Below, piece by piece: positions 7,140-13,760 of a stretch of DNA of 23,906 bases. A program made the translations under genes and the position numbers. The stretch covers positions 1-23,906 of the forward strand of contig JBGTBQ010000347.1 in the NCBI GenBank assembly GCA_041749275.1, written 5' to 3'. The notes under the pieces are model-generated. The model had not been told where the DNA came from, made no database searches, and saw nothing but the letters and a program-made list of their open reading frames with translations. The DNA is from JBGTBQ01 sp041749275. GTDB taxonomy: Bacteria; Acidobacteriota; Blastocatellia; Pyrinomonadales; Pyrinomonadaceae. Within the stretch, counting starts at the first letter, position 1. Every line of letters starts with the position of its first letter.

Positions 7140-7548
7140 TATTTTGGAATGCTTCTTTGGAAAAACTTCTGGCCGGAAAACCGTAAAAGTATGAATTTTT
7201 GCGGCACACGGCATCCTAACACGCCGAAAAAGACGGGGCAAACCAACCTGCGCCGACACCGCATCGAAGGGATACTCAGAGTTTCAAGCGGCTTGACACT
7301 CTTCGCACTGATGGCGGAAAATGCCCTCTCCGCCGGAAGTGGGTTGGACACGAACGATTTAACAAGCATGCGTACCACTCATTGACGACAATCGGGACAC
7401 AGTGGGCCGCCGACGTGGCCCAAGCCCCTCGCCCCGCAACGCCGCCCCCGATCTCCGAAGAGGCCGGGTCATTGAGCGGCGTCCGAACCTTGAGAGCGCT
7501 TTGCAGCAAGGGGTTCTCCCGGAGTCGCACCCGGAGGTTTCAACTTCC
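7140..7548. other. Divergent intergenic region
   Basis: About 410 bp between the M16 peptidase (minus) and the beta-barrel protein (plus). It must hold promoters for both directions. A TTGACA at 7293-7298 is visible but has no convincing -10 partner. The part 7140-7210 is AT-rich. Small overlapping open frames (7149-7385 plus, 7139-7378 minus) have no recognisable content. A GGAGG at 7533-7537 precedes the ATG at 7549. Confidence 0.6.
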
Positions 7549-9336
7549 ATGAGAAAATCTTTCTGGCGCGTTAGCCTGCTGCTCGTCGCGGCGTTTACCG
7601 TGGCCGAAGCCGGAGCACTCGATGCTTCCGCCGCGAACCGTGGCAGCCGACGCCCCTACGGCATCATCACCGGCACCGTGCTCGACAGCCGTGGCAACCC
7701 GCTCGCGGGCGCGGCGGTGAAGGTCGTCAGGGACGGCGTGGGTCAGATCGTCTCGGAGTCGAAGAGCGCGGCGGATGGGAGTTTTATCGCGCGCGTCGCG
7801 CCGGGCCGCTATCTGCTGCGCGCGCTCGCCGAGGGTTTCAACCCAGCGACCTTCACGGCGGTCGAAATCGGCCCTTCGACGGAACTCGTCTACCGCTTCA
7901 ACCTCCAGCCCGCGGGCGAGGGGCGCACCACCGCCGAACGCCGCACCGACCGCAACGACCCCAAATTCAAACTCCGCTCACAACACGCGCGCCGCTCCAT
8001 CTTCCATGCTGGTGAAGGCTCCGACGAAACCGTCGAGGCCGCCATCGAAGCAATCGAGGCAGCCGAGGAGGCGCAGGAGCATGGCGAGGCGCTCGGCGAT
8101 GATGCCGCCGTCGCCGTTGATGGGGACGACGCGAGGACGCGGCGCACACGCACGCAAGGATACGTCGAGACCTACTTCGCGTCTTCCGCCAACCCGCGCG
8201 TGGGCAACTACGCCGGCGTCAACTTCGCGCTTACCGCGCCCGTCAACCGGGAGATTGATCTTGTCTTCTCCGGGCAGCTCGGCGAATTTGAGCGGCTCGA
8301 AGCGACCGCGCGTTTCAACGCGGGCGCACGCCATCGTCTGAGCGCCACGCTCGGCGGCGCGCGGCTGCCGCTCGCGCCGAAGGCCGCCGAAGAGTTCGGA
8401 TCGGCAAAGCTCGGGCAAGTTTCCATGCGCGCGACGGATGAGTGGATCGTGCGCGAAGGCGTCGTGGTCGTGCTCGGTCTCGACTACTCGCGCTTCGTCG
8501 GCGCGGGCGATGCCGACTCTCTCAGCCCGCGCTTCGGCTTCGCGTTCGACGCGGACGCGCGGACGCGCCTGCGCGCCGCTTACGCGCCCGGCGCGGACGT
8601 GGCCGAATCAATCGAGAGCTTCAACCTCGAAGACGGCACGGTGCTTTTCAAAGAGATGCCCGGACGCGCCCTCGCGCTCGTGGACGGGCGGGCGGTCATG
8701 GAGCGCAGCCGCCGCCTCGAATTCGGCGTCGAGCGCGTGCTCGGCGAGCATTCCACGGTTGAGGCGACCGCCTTCTTCGACACGATTGACAACCGCGGCG
8801 TCGGCCTGTTGAGCACGCCGCTCGACGCCCTGTCGGAGGCCGGAAGCACGGCGCTCTTGGACATCGCCAACCAGCAGGGCGGCGCGCGCGGATTGCGCGT
8901 CGTCTATACGCGGCGCGTCTCGTCGCACCTGCGGGCTTCCGCGGGCTACGCCTTCGGGCGCGGCCAGCAGCTCTCAACCGAAGGGTTGAGCAGTCCCGAT
9001 CACCTTTTCAACAGCGGCTTCTTCCAGACCGCCGCCGCGCAACTCGACGCCAGCATCCTCGACGGTACCAACGTCCGCACGGTGTTGCGCTTCTCACCGC
9101 GCGCCGCCGTTTTCGCCATTGACCCGTTCGCCGGGCGGCTCGCGGTCTACGACCCCAGCTTGAGCATTCTGGTCACGCAAGAGCTGCCGAGCTTCGGACT
9201 CCCCTTGCGCGCGCGCGCAACGATAGACGCGCGGAATTTGTTCGACGTGCTGACGGGCGTCGAGGACGGCGAGAGCCAGCTCTCCGTCAACGTCCTTCGT
9301 CGTACCGTGCGCGGCGGCATCTCCGTCCGGTTCTAA
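7549..9336 (+). CDS. Carboxypeptidase-regulatory-like domain plus outer-membrane beta-barrel protein without an evident TonB plug
   Basis: A 595-residue secreted protein. The signal peptide is MRKSFWRVSLLLVAAFTVAEAGALDASA. Then comes a carboxypeptidase D regulatory-like beta-sandwich (about 35-125: GIITGTVLDSRGNPLAGAAVKVV, DGSFIARVAPGRYLLRALAEGF). An acidic, Ala/Glu-rich linker follows (about 155-200: EAAIEAIEAAEEAQEHGEAL). From about 205 to 595 short alternating strands end in GGISVRF, a terminal Phe typical of outer-membrane barrels. Parts such as RLEFGVERVLGEHSTVEATAFF and ARATIDARNLFDVLTG resemble the C-terminal barrel of TonB-dependent receptors, but no plug domain is evident between linker and barrel. 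Start ATG 7549 follows GGAGG and gives the signal peptide; the frame is open back to 7402. It is followed by its own terminator, so it is likely monocistronic. Substrate unknown. Confidence 0.82.
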   Translation: MRKSFWRVSLLLVAAFTVAEAGALDASAANRGSRRPYGIITGTVLDSRGNPLAGAAVKVVRDGVGQIVSESKSAADGSFIARVAPGRYLLRALAEGFNPATFTAVEIGPSTELVYRFNLQPAGEGRTTAERRTDRNDPKFKLRSQHARRSIFHAGEGSDETVEAAIEAIEAAEEAQEHGEALGDDAAVAVDGDDARTRRTRTQGYVETYFASSANPRVGNYAGVNFALTAPVNREIDLVFSGQLGEFERLEATARFNAGARHRLSATLGGARLPLAPKAAEEFGSAKLGQVSMRATDEWIVREGVVVVLGLDYSRFVGAGDADSLSPRFGFAFDADARTRLRAAYAPGADVAESIESFNLEDGTVLFKEMPGRALALVDGRAVMERSRRLEFGVERVLGEHSTVEATAFFDTIDNRGVGLLSTPLDALSEAGSTALLDIANQQGGARGLRVVYTRRVSSHLRASAGYAFGRGQQLSTEGLSSPDHLFNSGFFQTAAAQLDASILDGTNVRTVLRFSPRAAVFAIDPFAGRLAVYDPSLSILVTQELPSFGLPLRARATIDARNLFDVLTGVEDGESQLSVNVLRRTVRGGISVRF

Positions 9337-9399
9337 ACCCCGCACGCACGACCCCGGCTGAAGACGGCCCACGACCGTTCGCTATCCTCTCGTCTCGAT

Positions 9400-9446
9400 C
9401 CCTGCGCCGCTTTCTCTATGAAAGCACATGGCGGCGCGGGGTTTTT
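9400..9446 (+). terminator. Rho-independent terminator of the beta-barrel gene
   Basis: CCCTGCGCCGC (9400-9410) pairs with GCGGCGCGGGG (9431-9441), 11 bp with one G-U pair, followed at once by TTTTT (9442-9446). It lies 63 bp after the stop at 9336. Confidence 0.8.
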
Positions 9447-9868
9447 CCATATTCGGGGCGTCTACGAATTTTTGGAGAGAATACGAAAAACTGGATAGCG
9501 CCACTGCGTCCTATCGCGGCGGCAAAAGCTCCGGCCCGCGACGTAAATCGCGGGGAGAACAAGTGATGTAAGTAGTGAAGGCGGCAAGCACGGCGGCGCG
9601 CAACGCTCCAGAACGACTATAAAAAGATTGGAATAGTGCTTGCTTCTGTCTTTTGGATTTAAGCGAGGCTCAAAGTTTCAGAGCCGCCCGGTGGGAGTAG
9701 CCGATAGCTCAATGCAATCAGCGTCGGCGGGTAACACACGAAATTGCGGATTTCGGATATTCGGCTTGCGGATTTCGGATTTGAAAATGAATCCTTCCCA
9801 TCAATCCGCAATTCAACTCCGTCAAGAAAAGCCGTCGCCGCGTCCCTGACCGTTGAGATGTACATGCG
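9447..9868 (+). other. Long leader region of the sensor kinase gene
   Basis: A 420-bp stretch without a credible gene. It contains possible RNA stems: GATAG/CTATC around 9494-9515, GGCTC (9667-9671)/GAGCC (9681-9685), and GCCGA (9700-9704)/TCGGC (9724-9728). The repeat at 9742-9813 follows. I compared it by eye with c-di-GMP, cobalamin, TPP and c-di-AMP riboswitch patterns and found no match. It may simply hold the promoter and repeats; no promoter can be named with confidence. Confidence 0.4.
9742..9813. repeat. Direct and inverted short repeats in the kinase leader
   Basis: GCGGATTTCGGAT occurs twice (9746-9758 and 9768-9780, period 22). AATTGCGGAT (9742-9751) and ATCCGCAATT (9804-9813) are perfect reverse complements closing the element. 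It ends 55 bp before the kinase ATG. It is the same kind of compact AT-flanked palindrome as those at 5764 and 17884, but with a different sequence. Confidence 0.75.
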
Positions 9869-12844
9869 ATGAAAGGTTCCGTGCTGACAACGAGAGCTTG
9901 GGCGCTGCTGATTCTGGCGGCGCTGCTCGTCGCTGCCGGCACACTGAATTTCGCGCAGCGCCTCAACAAGACACCACCGCCGACGGACGGCGTGGATTGG
10001 GTCGAGTCCGGCCCGCGTAACTTCATCGCGCGTTCCATCAACCCGGACTCGCCCGTCGGTCGAAAAGGCGTCTTCGGTATCATGCCGGGCGACCGCCTCG
10101 TCGCCATCAGTCTCGACGAAAAGACGGATGAGGAGATCGAAAAGCTCTCCGACATTCAGGCCGACCTCGAAGTGGCCGGCGTTGGCGGGCGCGTCCGCTA
10201 CCTGATTGAGCGACCAGCGAATCCCACGGAGACGCGCTACTATCACCTTTACCTCGACAATCTGACGCCTGTGCCGACGTGGTCTTCGCGCGACCTTTAC
10301 GTCAACCTCATCGGCGTCGTCTACCTGCTGGTCGGCCTCTTCGTGCTCTTCAAGCAGGGGCCGAGCGCGCCCTTTGTCCGCCACTTCATGGCGCTCTGCC
10401 TCGCGGCCTTCGTCTTCCACTTCTACAAGCCTTACGGCGCCTACGAAGATTTCGACCTCTTCATCTCATTTCTCGACGAGACGGCGCTGACGTTCTTTGC
10501 GCCGCTCTTTTTGCACTTCTGCGCTCTCTACCCAGTCCGCCGGCGCTTGTCGGAGCGCCGGCCCCGTGCGGTCTATCTGCTCTACGCGCCGGCGCTCGCA
10601 CTCGTCGCACTCGACGCGCTCTTCCTGCTGCCGGTCGTCGCGCCGCGCTTCGCCTTTTTGTCTCGTCTCTTCCCCGACGACTTCAGCTCGCGGCTCTGGC
10701 TCGCCGAGGTCGCGTGCCTGACGCTCGCGCTCGCGGCGGGCGCGCTCCTGCTGGTGCGGCGCTTCTGGAAGAGCGAGTCGGCGATAGTGCGGCAGCAACT
10801 CAAGTGGGTCGTGTGGGGTTCCGCGCTGGCCGTCACGCCCTTCACACTTTTCTATGCGGCGGGCTACCTGTTTGGCGACGCGGCGAACATTTACGTCAGC
10901 GAGACGGCGCGGCGCTGGCTGACGGGCGCGGCCATCCTGCCGCTCGCGCTAATCCCGCTCACGTTCGGCAACTCCGTAGTGCGCTATCGCCTGATGGACG
11001 TGGACATGGTCGTGCGCCGCACCGCCGTCTACGCGCTGACGACGCTCGCAATCGCGCTGATGCTTGGCACGGTCGTCTACGTCGCGGGCCTCTACGCCTT
11101 TGGCGGCGCCGTCCTCACGCCGGGCGTGATCTCGATGCGCGTCATCATCGCGGTCGTGGCGATGGCGATTATCGTGATGACCGCCGCGCCCCTGAAGAAC
11201 TTCTTGCAGGAGCAGACCGACCGCTTCTTTTACGGCGAGAGTTACGATTTGCGTCACGGCCTGTTGGACTTCGGGCGCACGCTCTCGGCGACGACCTCGC
11301 TCGACCCGCTCCTGAACGCGCTGGTCGCGCGGCTGCAACAGGTGCTCGGCGTCGAGCGCATCGCCATCTTTATCGAGGACGCGCGCGTCCCGGCGGGTTA
11401 TCGCGTCGCGCGCGCACAAGGGTTGTCGAACGAGGTGATCGTCCCCGCGGACTTCCGCGATATGATTCGCACGCGCGCGGCGGGGGAGGGCATCGTCCGC
11501 GCCGATGACATTGACCTGCCGCCCGACACGAACGGCTTTGTGCGCCGCACGCTCCACTATTACGTGCCCTGCGTCGTGCGCGACCGGATGGTCGCCGTCA
11601 TCGGTCTGGGCCGTTCGACGGGCGGCGCGCTCCTCTCCTCGGAAGACCTCGAAATCCTTCGCACTATCTCCGGCTATGTCGCCGTCGCCATCGAGAACAG
11701 CCTGCTCTATCAAGAGCAACGCGCGCGCGCGCAGGAACTGGAACTCCTGAAGGAGTTCAACGAGTCCATCGTCGAATCCATCAACGTCGGCCTGCTGGCC
11801 GTGAACACCGCCGGGCGGGTGACGGCCTGCAACACGGCGCTCGAAGAGTTGCTCGGCGTGGACAGGGGCGAGGCGGTGGGGCGCAAGGTCGAAGAGCTTT
11901 TCGAGGACGACTTTGCCGAGACACTGGAGCAGGTGCTCGGCAGCGCCGCGTGGAAACTTTCGGAACTGCGCCATATCTACAAGCTCCACACGGCGACGCG
12001 CGGCGGAAAGTCCCTCATCCTCAACATCGCCCTCGCGCCACTCAAGCGGGCGGACTCGCCCGACCACACCGGCGCGCTCGTCGTCCTCGAAGATGTCACG
12101 GGCCGCGTGCGTCTCGAAGAGCAGTTGCAGCAGCGTGAGAAACTTTCTTCAATTGGTCTTTTGGCGGCGGGCGTCGCGCACGAGATCAACACGCCGCTCA
12201 CGGGCGTCTCCTCCTACACGCAGATGCTCCTCGGTATGCTCGCCGACACCGACCCGAAGCACGCATTGTTGCAAAAGATCAGCCGTCAGGCCGACCGCGC
12301 CACCGGCATCGTCAACAACCTCTTGAACTTCTCGCGCACGGGCGGCGTCACGGACTTCGCCGACGTGGATGTCAACCGCGTTCTCGAAGACACGCTCCAA
12401 CTTTTAGAGCCGCAGCTCCGCCACAGCCGTGTCCAGATAGAGCGCGAGTTCGGCGACGCGCTGCCGCGCGTCTTCGGCAACGCCGGCAAGCTCCAACAGG
12501 TCTTCACGAACCTCCTCCTGAACGCGCGCGACGCCATCCCCGACGGCGGTCACGTCACGCTCCGCACGGCGGCGGACGCCGAAGACGGCACCATCACTGT
12601 CGAGGTCGCCGACGACGGCATCGGCATCGCGCCCGAAAACGTCGCGCGCATCTACGACCCGTTCTTCACCACGAAAGGCGTCGGGCGCGGCACCGGCCTC
12701 GGCCTCGCCGTCTCCTACGGCATCGTGCAGGAGCACTCCGGCCACATCGCCGTTGCGAGCGCCCCCGGTCGCGGCACCACCTTCCGCATCACGCTCCCCG
12801 TCACCAGCGCGCGCGCGATACGATTACAAGCTGTGGGCGATTGA
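9869..12844 (+). CDS. Multi-domain membrane sensor histidine kinase (PDZ-like, ~10 TM, GAF, PAS, HisKA, HATPase)
   Basis: A 991-residue orphan histidine kinase. Residues 12-30 are a membrane segment. Residues about 35-125 are extracytoplasmic and look PDZ-like (SPVGRKGVFGIMPGDRLVAI). Eight or nine more membrane segments lie between 145 and 443. The linker DRFFYGESYD, as in ComP-like kinases, leads to a GAF domain (about 470-620), a coiled link (YQEQRARAQELELLKEFNES) and a PAS domain (about 635-745). The H-box is GVAHEINTPLTG with His771. The ATPase domain has the N-box (NLLLNARDAIPDGG), G1 (ADDGIGIAPENV), F-box (PFFTTKG) and G2 (GRGTGLGLAVSYG), all intact. It should therefore be an active kinase sensing an envelope or membrane signal. 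No receiver or output gene is adjacent on either side. Start ATG 9869 has only a weak ribosome site. Confidence 0.93.
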   Translation: MKGSVLTTRAWALLILAALLVAAGTLNFAQRLNKTPPPTDGVDWVESGPRNFIARSINPDSPVGRKGVFGIMPGDRLVAISLDEKTDEEIEKLSDIQADLEVAGVGGRVRYLIERPANPTETRYYHLYLDNLTPVPTWSSRDLYVNLIGVVYLLVGLFVLFKQGPSAPFVRHFMALCLAAFVFHFYKPYGAYEDFDLFISFLDETALTFFAPLFLHFCALYPVRRRLSERRPRAVYLLYAPALALVALDALFLLPVVAPRFAFLSRLFPDDFSSRLWLAEVACLTLALAAGALLLVRRFWKSESAIVRQQLKWVVWGSALAVTPFTLFYAAGYLFGDAANIYVSETARRWLTGAAILPLALIPLTFGNSVVRYRLMDVDMVVRRTAVYALTTLAIALMLGTVVYVAGLYAFGGAVLTPGVISMRVIIAVVAMAIIVMTAAPLKNFLQEQTDRFFYGESYDLRHGLLDFGRTLSATTSLDPLLNALVARLQQVLGVERIAIFIEDARVPAGYRVARAQGLSNEVIVPADFRDMIRTRAAGEGIVRADDIDLPPDTNGFVRRTLHYYVPCVVRDRMVAVIGLGRSTGGALLSSEDLEILRTISGYVAVAIENSLLYQEQRARAQELELLKEFNESIVESINVGLLAVNTAGRVTACNTALEELLGVDRGEAVGRKVEELFEDDFAETLEQVLGSAAWKLSELRHIYKLHTATRGGKSLILNIALAPLKRADSPDHTGALVVLEDVTGRVRLEEQLQQREKLSSIGLLAAGVAHEINTPLTGVSSYTQMLLGMLADTDPKHALLQKISRQADRATGIVNNLLNFSRTGGVTDFADVDVNRVLEDTLQLLEPQLRHSRVQIEREFGDALPRVFGNAGKLQQVFTNLLLNARDAIPDGGHVTLRTAADAEDGTITVEVADDGIGIAPENVARIYDPFFTTKGVGRGTGLGLAVSYGIVQEHSGHIAVASAPGRGTTFRITLPVTSARAIRLQAVGD

Positions 12845-12935
12845 AAACCTATCCGCCTGTGACACGCGCCGCCGGGCCAATGAGATGCACACGCCTTCCA
12901 GTGTAGACCTTAGAGCAATTTGCGATTGGGTGTAC

Positions 12936-12991
12936 GGCAGACTGTGAGTCTGCCGCCTGCTCAACACCATGCGGCAGACTCACAGTCTGCC
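12936..12991. repeat. Double palindrome (21-nt inverted repeat whose arms are themselves palindromes)
   Basis: Arms 12936-12956 and 12971-12991 are perfect 21-nt reverse complements with a 14-nt loop. Each arm contains GCAGACTGTGAGTCTGC, itself a hairpin. An outer imperfect pair, AGAGCAATTTGC (12912-12923) and GCAAACCGCTCT (13004-13015, 10 of 12 matching), encloses it. It begins about 70 bp after the kinase stop and may also serve as its transcript end. Confidence 0.85.
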
Positions 12992-13016
12992 ACACATTCA
13001 AAAGCAAACCGCTCTC

Positions 13017-13212
13017 AGAGCGTGTCTACAAAGCCATGCGCCGTAGCTCCGTGAGGAGCGGAATGTTTATAGCCCGTGCCCGCCCCCTTCTCTCTCAAGC
13101 CCCGAAGGGGCGACAGACATTTACCTGCCGCTCCTCACGGAGCTTGGAGACCTCGGCTCACCCGACGAGCTATAAACATTTCGCCCCTCACGGGGCTTTT
13201 TAGACATGCTCT
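13017..13212. repeat. Nested REP-like palindromic element
   Basis: The outer arms 13017-13035 and 13194-13212 match as reverse complements at 17 of 19 positions. Inside, AATGTTTATAGC (13062-13073) is inverted at 13169-13180, and the hairpin GCTCCGTGAGGAGC (13046-13059) is inverted at 13130-13143. Separate small hairpins GCCCCGAAGGGGC (13099-13111) and GCCCCTCACGGGGC (13183-13196) are also present. The pattern GGGGC...GAAATGTTTATAGC is a style of dispersed extragenic palindrome I recognise from several bacterial phyla, but I cannot name a family. Confidence 0.8.
13183..13201 (+). terminator. Terminator-like hairpin at the end of the palindromic element
   Basis: GCCCC-TCAC-GGGGC (13183-13196) is followed by TTTTT (13197-13201) on the plus strand. 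It is part of the repeat, so the terminator role is an inference. It would insulate the antitoxin-like gene from the kinase transcript. Confidence 0.5.
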
Positions 13213-13245
13213 AAGATTTAACAGGTCTCGTAGCATGATTCTGAT

Positions 13246-13250
13246 CGGAG
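13246..13250 (+). promoter_or_regulatory. Ribosome binding site of the DUF433 gene
   Basis: GGAGG lies seven bases before the ATG at 13258, one of the best sites in the window. It supports the short 76-codon reading frame as a real gene. Confidence 0.75.
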
Positions 13251-13257
13251 GCGCTTT

Positions 13258-13488
13258 ATGAACCTTGCCGAACGGATTACGATGGACCCCGAAATTTGCC
13301 ACGGCAAGCCCTGCATTCGCGGGCTGCGTTACCCGGTCGAGATGATTCTTGAGTTGCTCAGTTCGGGGATGACGGCGGAGGAAATTCTGACCGACTACGA
13401 AGACCTCGAACATGAAGACATCCTCGCGGCACTGTCCTTCGCCGCGCGTCTCAGCCGGATTGAGCGCATCGAGCCGGCACTGACGTGA
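13258..13488 (+). CDS. DUF433 family antitoxin-like protein
   Basis: A 76-residue protein with the full DUF433 pattern: ERITMDPEICHGKPCIRGLRYPV, then a helix-turn-helix-like part EMILELLSSGMTAEEILTDY and EHEDILAALSFAA. In known type II systems (VapB45-like) DUF433 proteins neutralise a PIN-like DUF5615 ribonuclease and bind the operon DNA. Here the stop TGA overlaps a GTG (GTGA at 13485-13488), the usual coupling to the toxin gene, and the next 20 codons are indeed the toxin N-terminus. The toxin is broken (see next entry), so this antitoxin may now be a relic, or may still act in trans on related toxins elsewhere. Confidence 0.92.
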   Translation: MNLAERITMDPEICHGKPCIRGLRYPVEMILELLSSGMTAEEILTDYEDLEHEDILAALSFAARLSRIERIEPALT

Positions 13489-13547
13489 AATTTCTCGTTG
13501 ACGCTCACCTACCGCGCCGGCTCGCGCGGCGGCTGCGTGAAGCATGA
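13485..13547 (+). pseudogene. Truncated DUF5615 PIN-like toxin, N-terminal 20 codons only
   Basis: Starting from the GTG at 13485 the frame reads M-K-F-L-V-D-A-H-L-P then R-R-L-A-R-R-L-R-E-A and a TGA at 13545-13547. This is the standard N-terminus of DUF5615 (Mut7-C/PIN-like) toxins, including the first acidic residue Asp6. Full proteins have about 110-130 residues, so at least 80% is gone. The expected continuation (a Gly-His-Asp-like stretch) is absent, and the homology ends exactly where IS3-derived sequence begins. It was too short to be listed as a normal open frame; I found it by reading past the antitoxin stop. Confidence 0.8.
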
Positions 13548-13736
13548 ACCTTACCCGGAAAAAAGGATAAAATCTTCGATTACATTGAAGTCTTTTACAA
13601 CCGGATGAGGATTCATTCGGCAAGTGAATACTTCGCGCCGGCGGAGTATGAGGCGCGCTACCGAGCGCAGTTGAAAGAGGCCGCGTGAGGCTTGAAGGTA
13701 GTCTTATCTCGATGTCTAATAAATGGGGGTAGATTC
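13545..13736 (+). mobile_element. Remnant of an IS3-family insertion sequence, right end plus possible left tip
   Basis: The segment holds the last part of an IS3 OrfB transposase (13560-13688) and then TGTCTAATAAATGGGGG followed by TAGATTCA (13713-13736), typical of an IS3 right terminal repeat. At the other side TGAACCTTACCC (13545-13556) resembles the reverse complement of the right tip (TGAATCTACCCC). If that is the left tip, the element is an internally deleted 192-bp derivative. Flanking bases are GCA before and CCA after, only two of three alike, so a target duplication is not proven. Confidence 0.7.
13560..13688 (+). pseudogene. IS3-family transposase OrfB, C-terminal fragment
   Basis: With no start codon, the frame ending at the TGA 13686-13688 reads KIFDYIEVFYNRMRIHSA, then S-E-Y-F-A-P-A-E-Y-E and a basic tail. 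This is the C-terminal end of the DDE (rve) domain of IS3-family OrfB, where YIEVFYNRxRxHSALGY is almost invariant. All catalytic D-D-E residues lie upstream in a full gene and are missing here, so it is not functional. Confidence 0.85.
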
Positions 13737-13748
13737 ACCAGATAAATT

Positions 13749-13754
13749 AAGGAG
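13749..13754 (+). promoter_or_regulatory. Ribosome binding site of the metalloprotease gene
   Basis: AAGGAG lies six bases before the ATG at 13761 and decides this start, although it gives an unusually long, basic n-region before the hydrophobic part of the signal peptide. The site is only about 12 bp from the end of the IS3 remnant, so the promoter must lie within or before the remnant. Confidence 0.75.
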
Positions 13755-13760
13755 TCCCTC

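Noticed and set aside
7293..7321. Promoter with TTGACA at 7293
   Set aside because: No -10 hexamer at 16-18 bases; the sequence there is GC-rich.
7402..7548. Longer N-terminus for the beta-barrel protein
   Set aside because: The frame is open, but the GGAGG site and complete signal peptide begin at 7549, and the upstream residues look non-coding.
9640..9740. Candidate riboswitch (c-di-GMP, cobalamin, TPP, c-di-AMP)
   Set aside because: None of the conserved cores of these classes is found; only generic short stems remain.
9659..10420. Minus-strand open frame of 253 codons before and over the kinase start
   Set aside because: Antisense to the kinase N-terminus; the part in the leader has no family likeness.
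10949..12067. Open frame of 372 codons on the minus strand
   Set aside because: Antisense to the sensor kinase, with no recognisable domain; typical third-position GC shadow.
12936..13212. CRISPR array
   Set aside because: The repeats are inverted, not regularly spaced direct repeats, and no cas genes are present.
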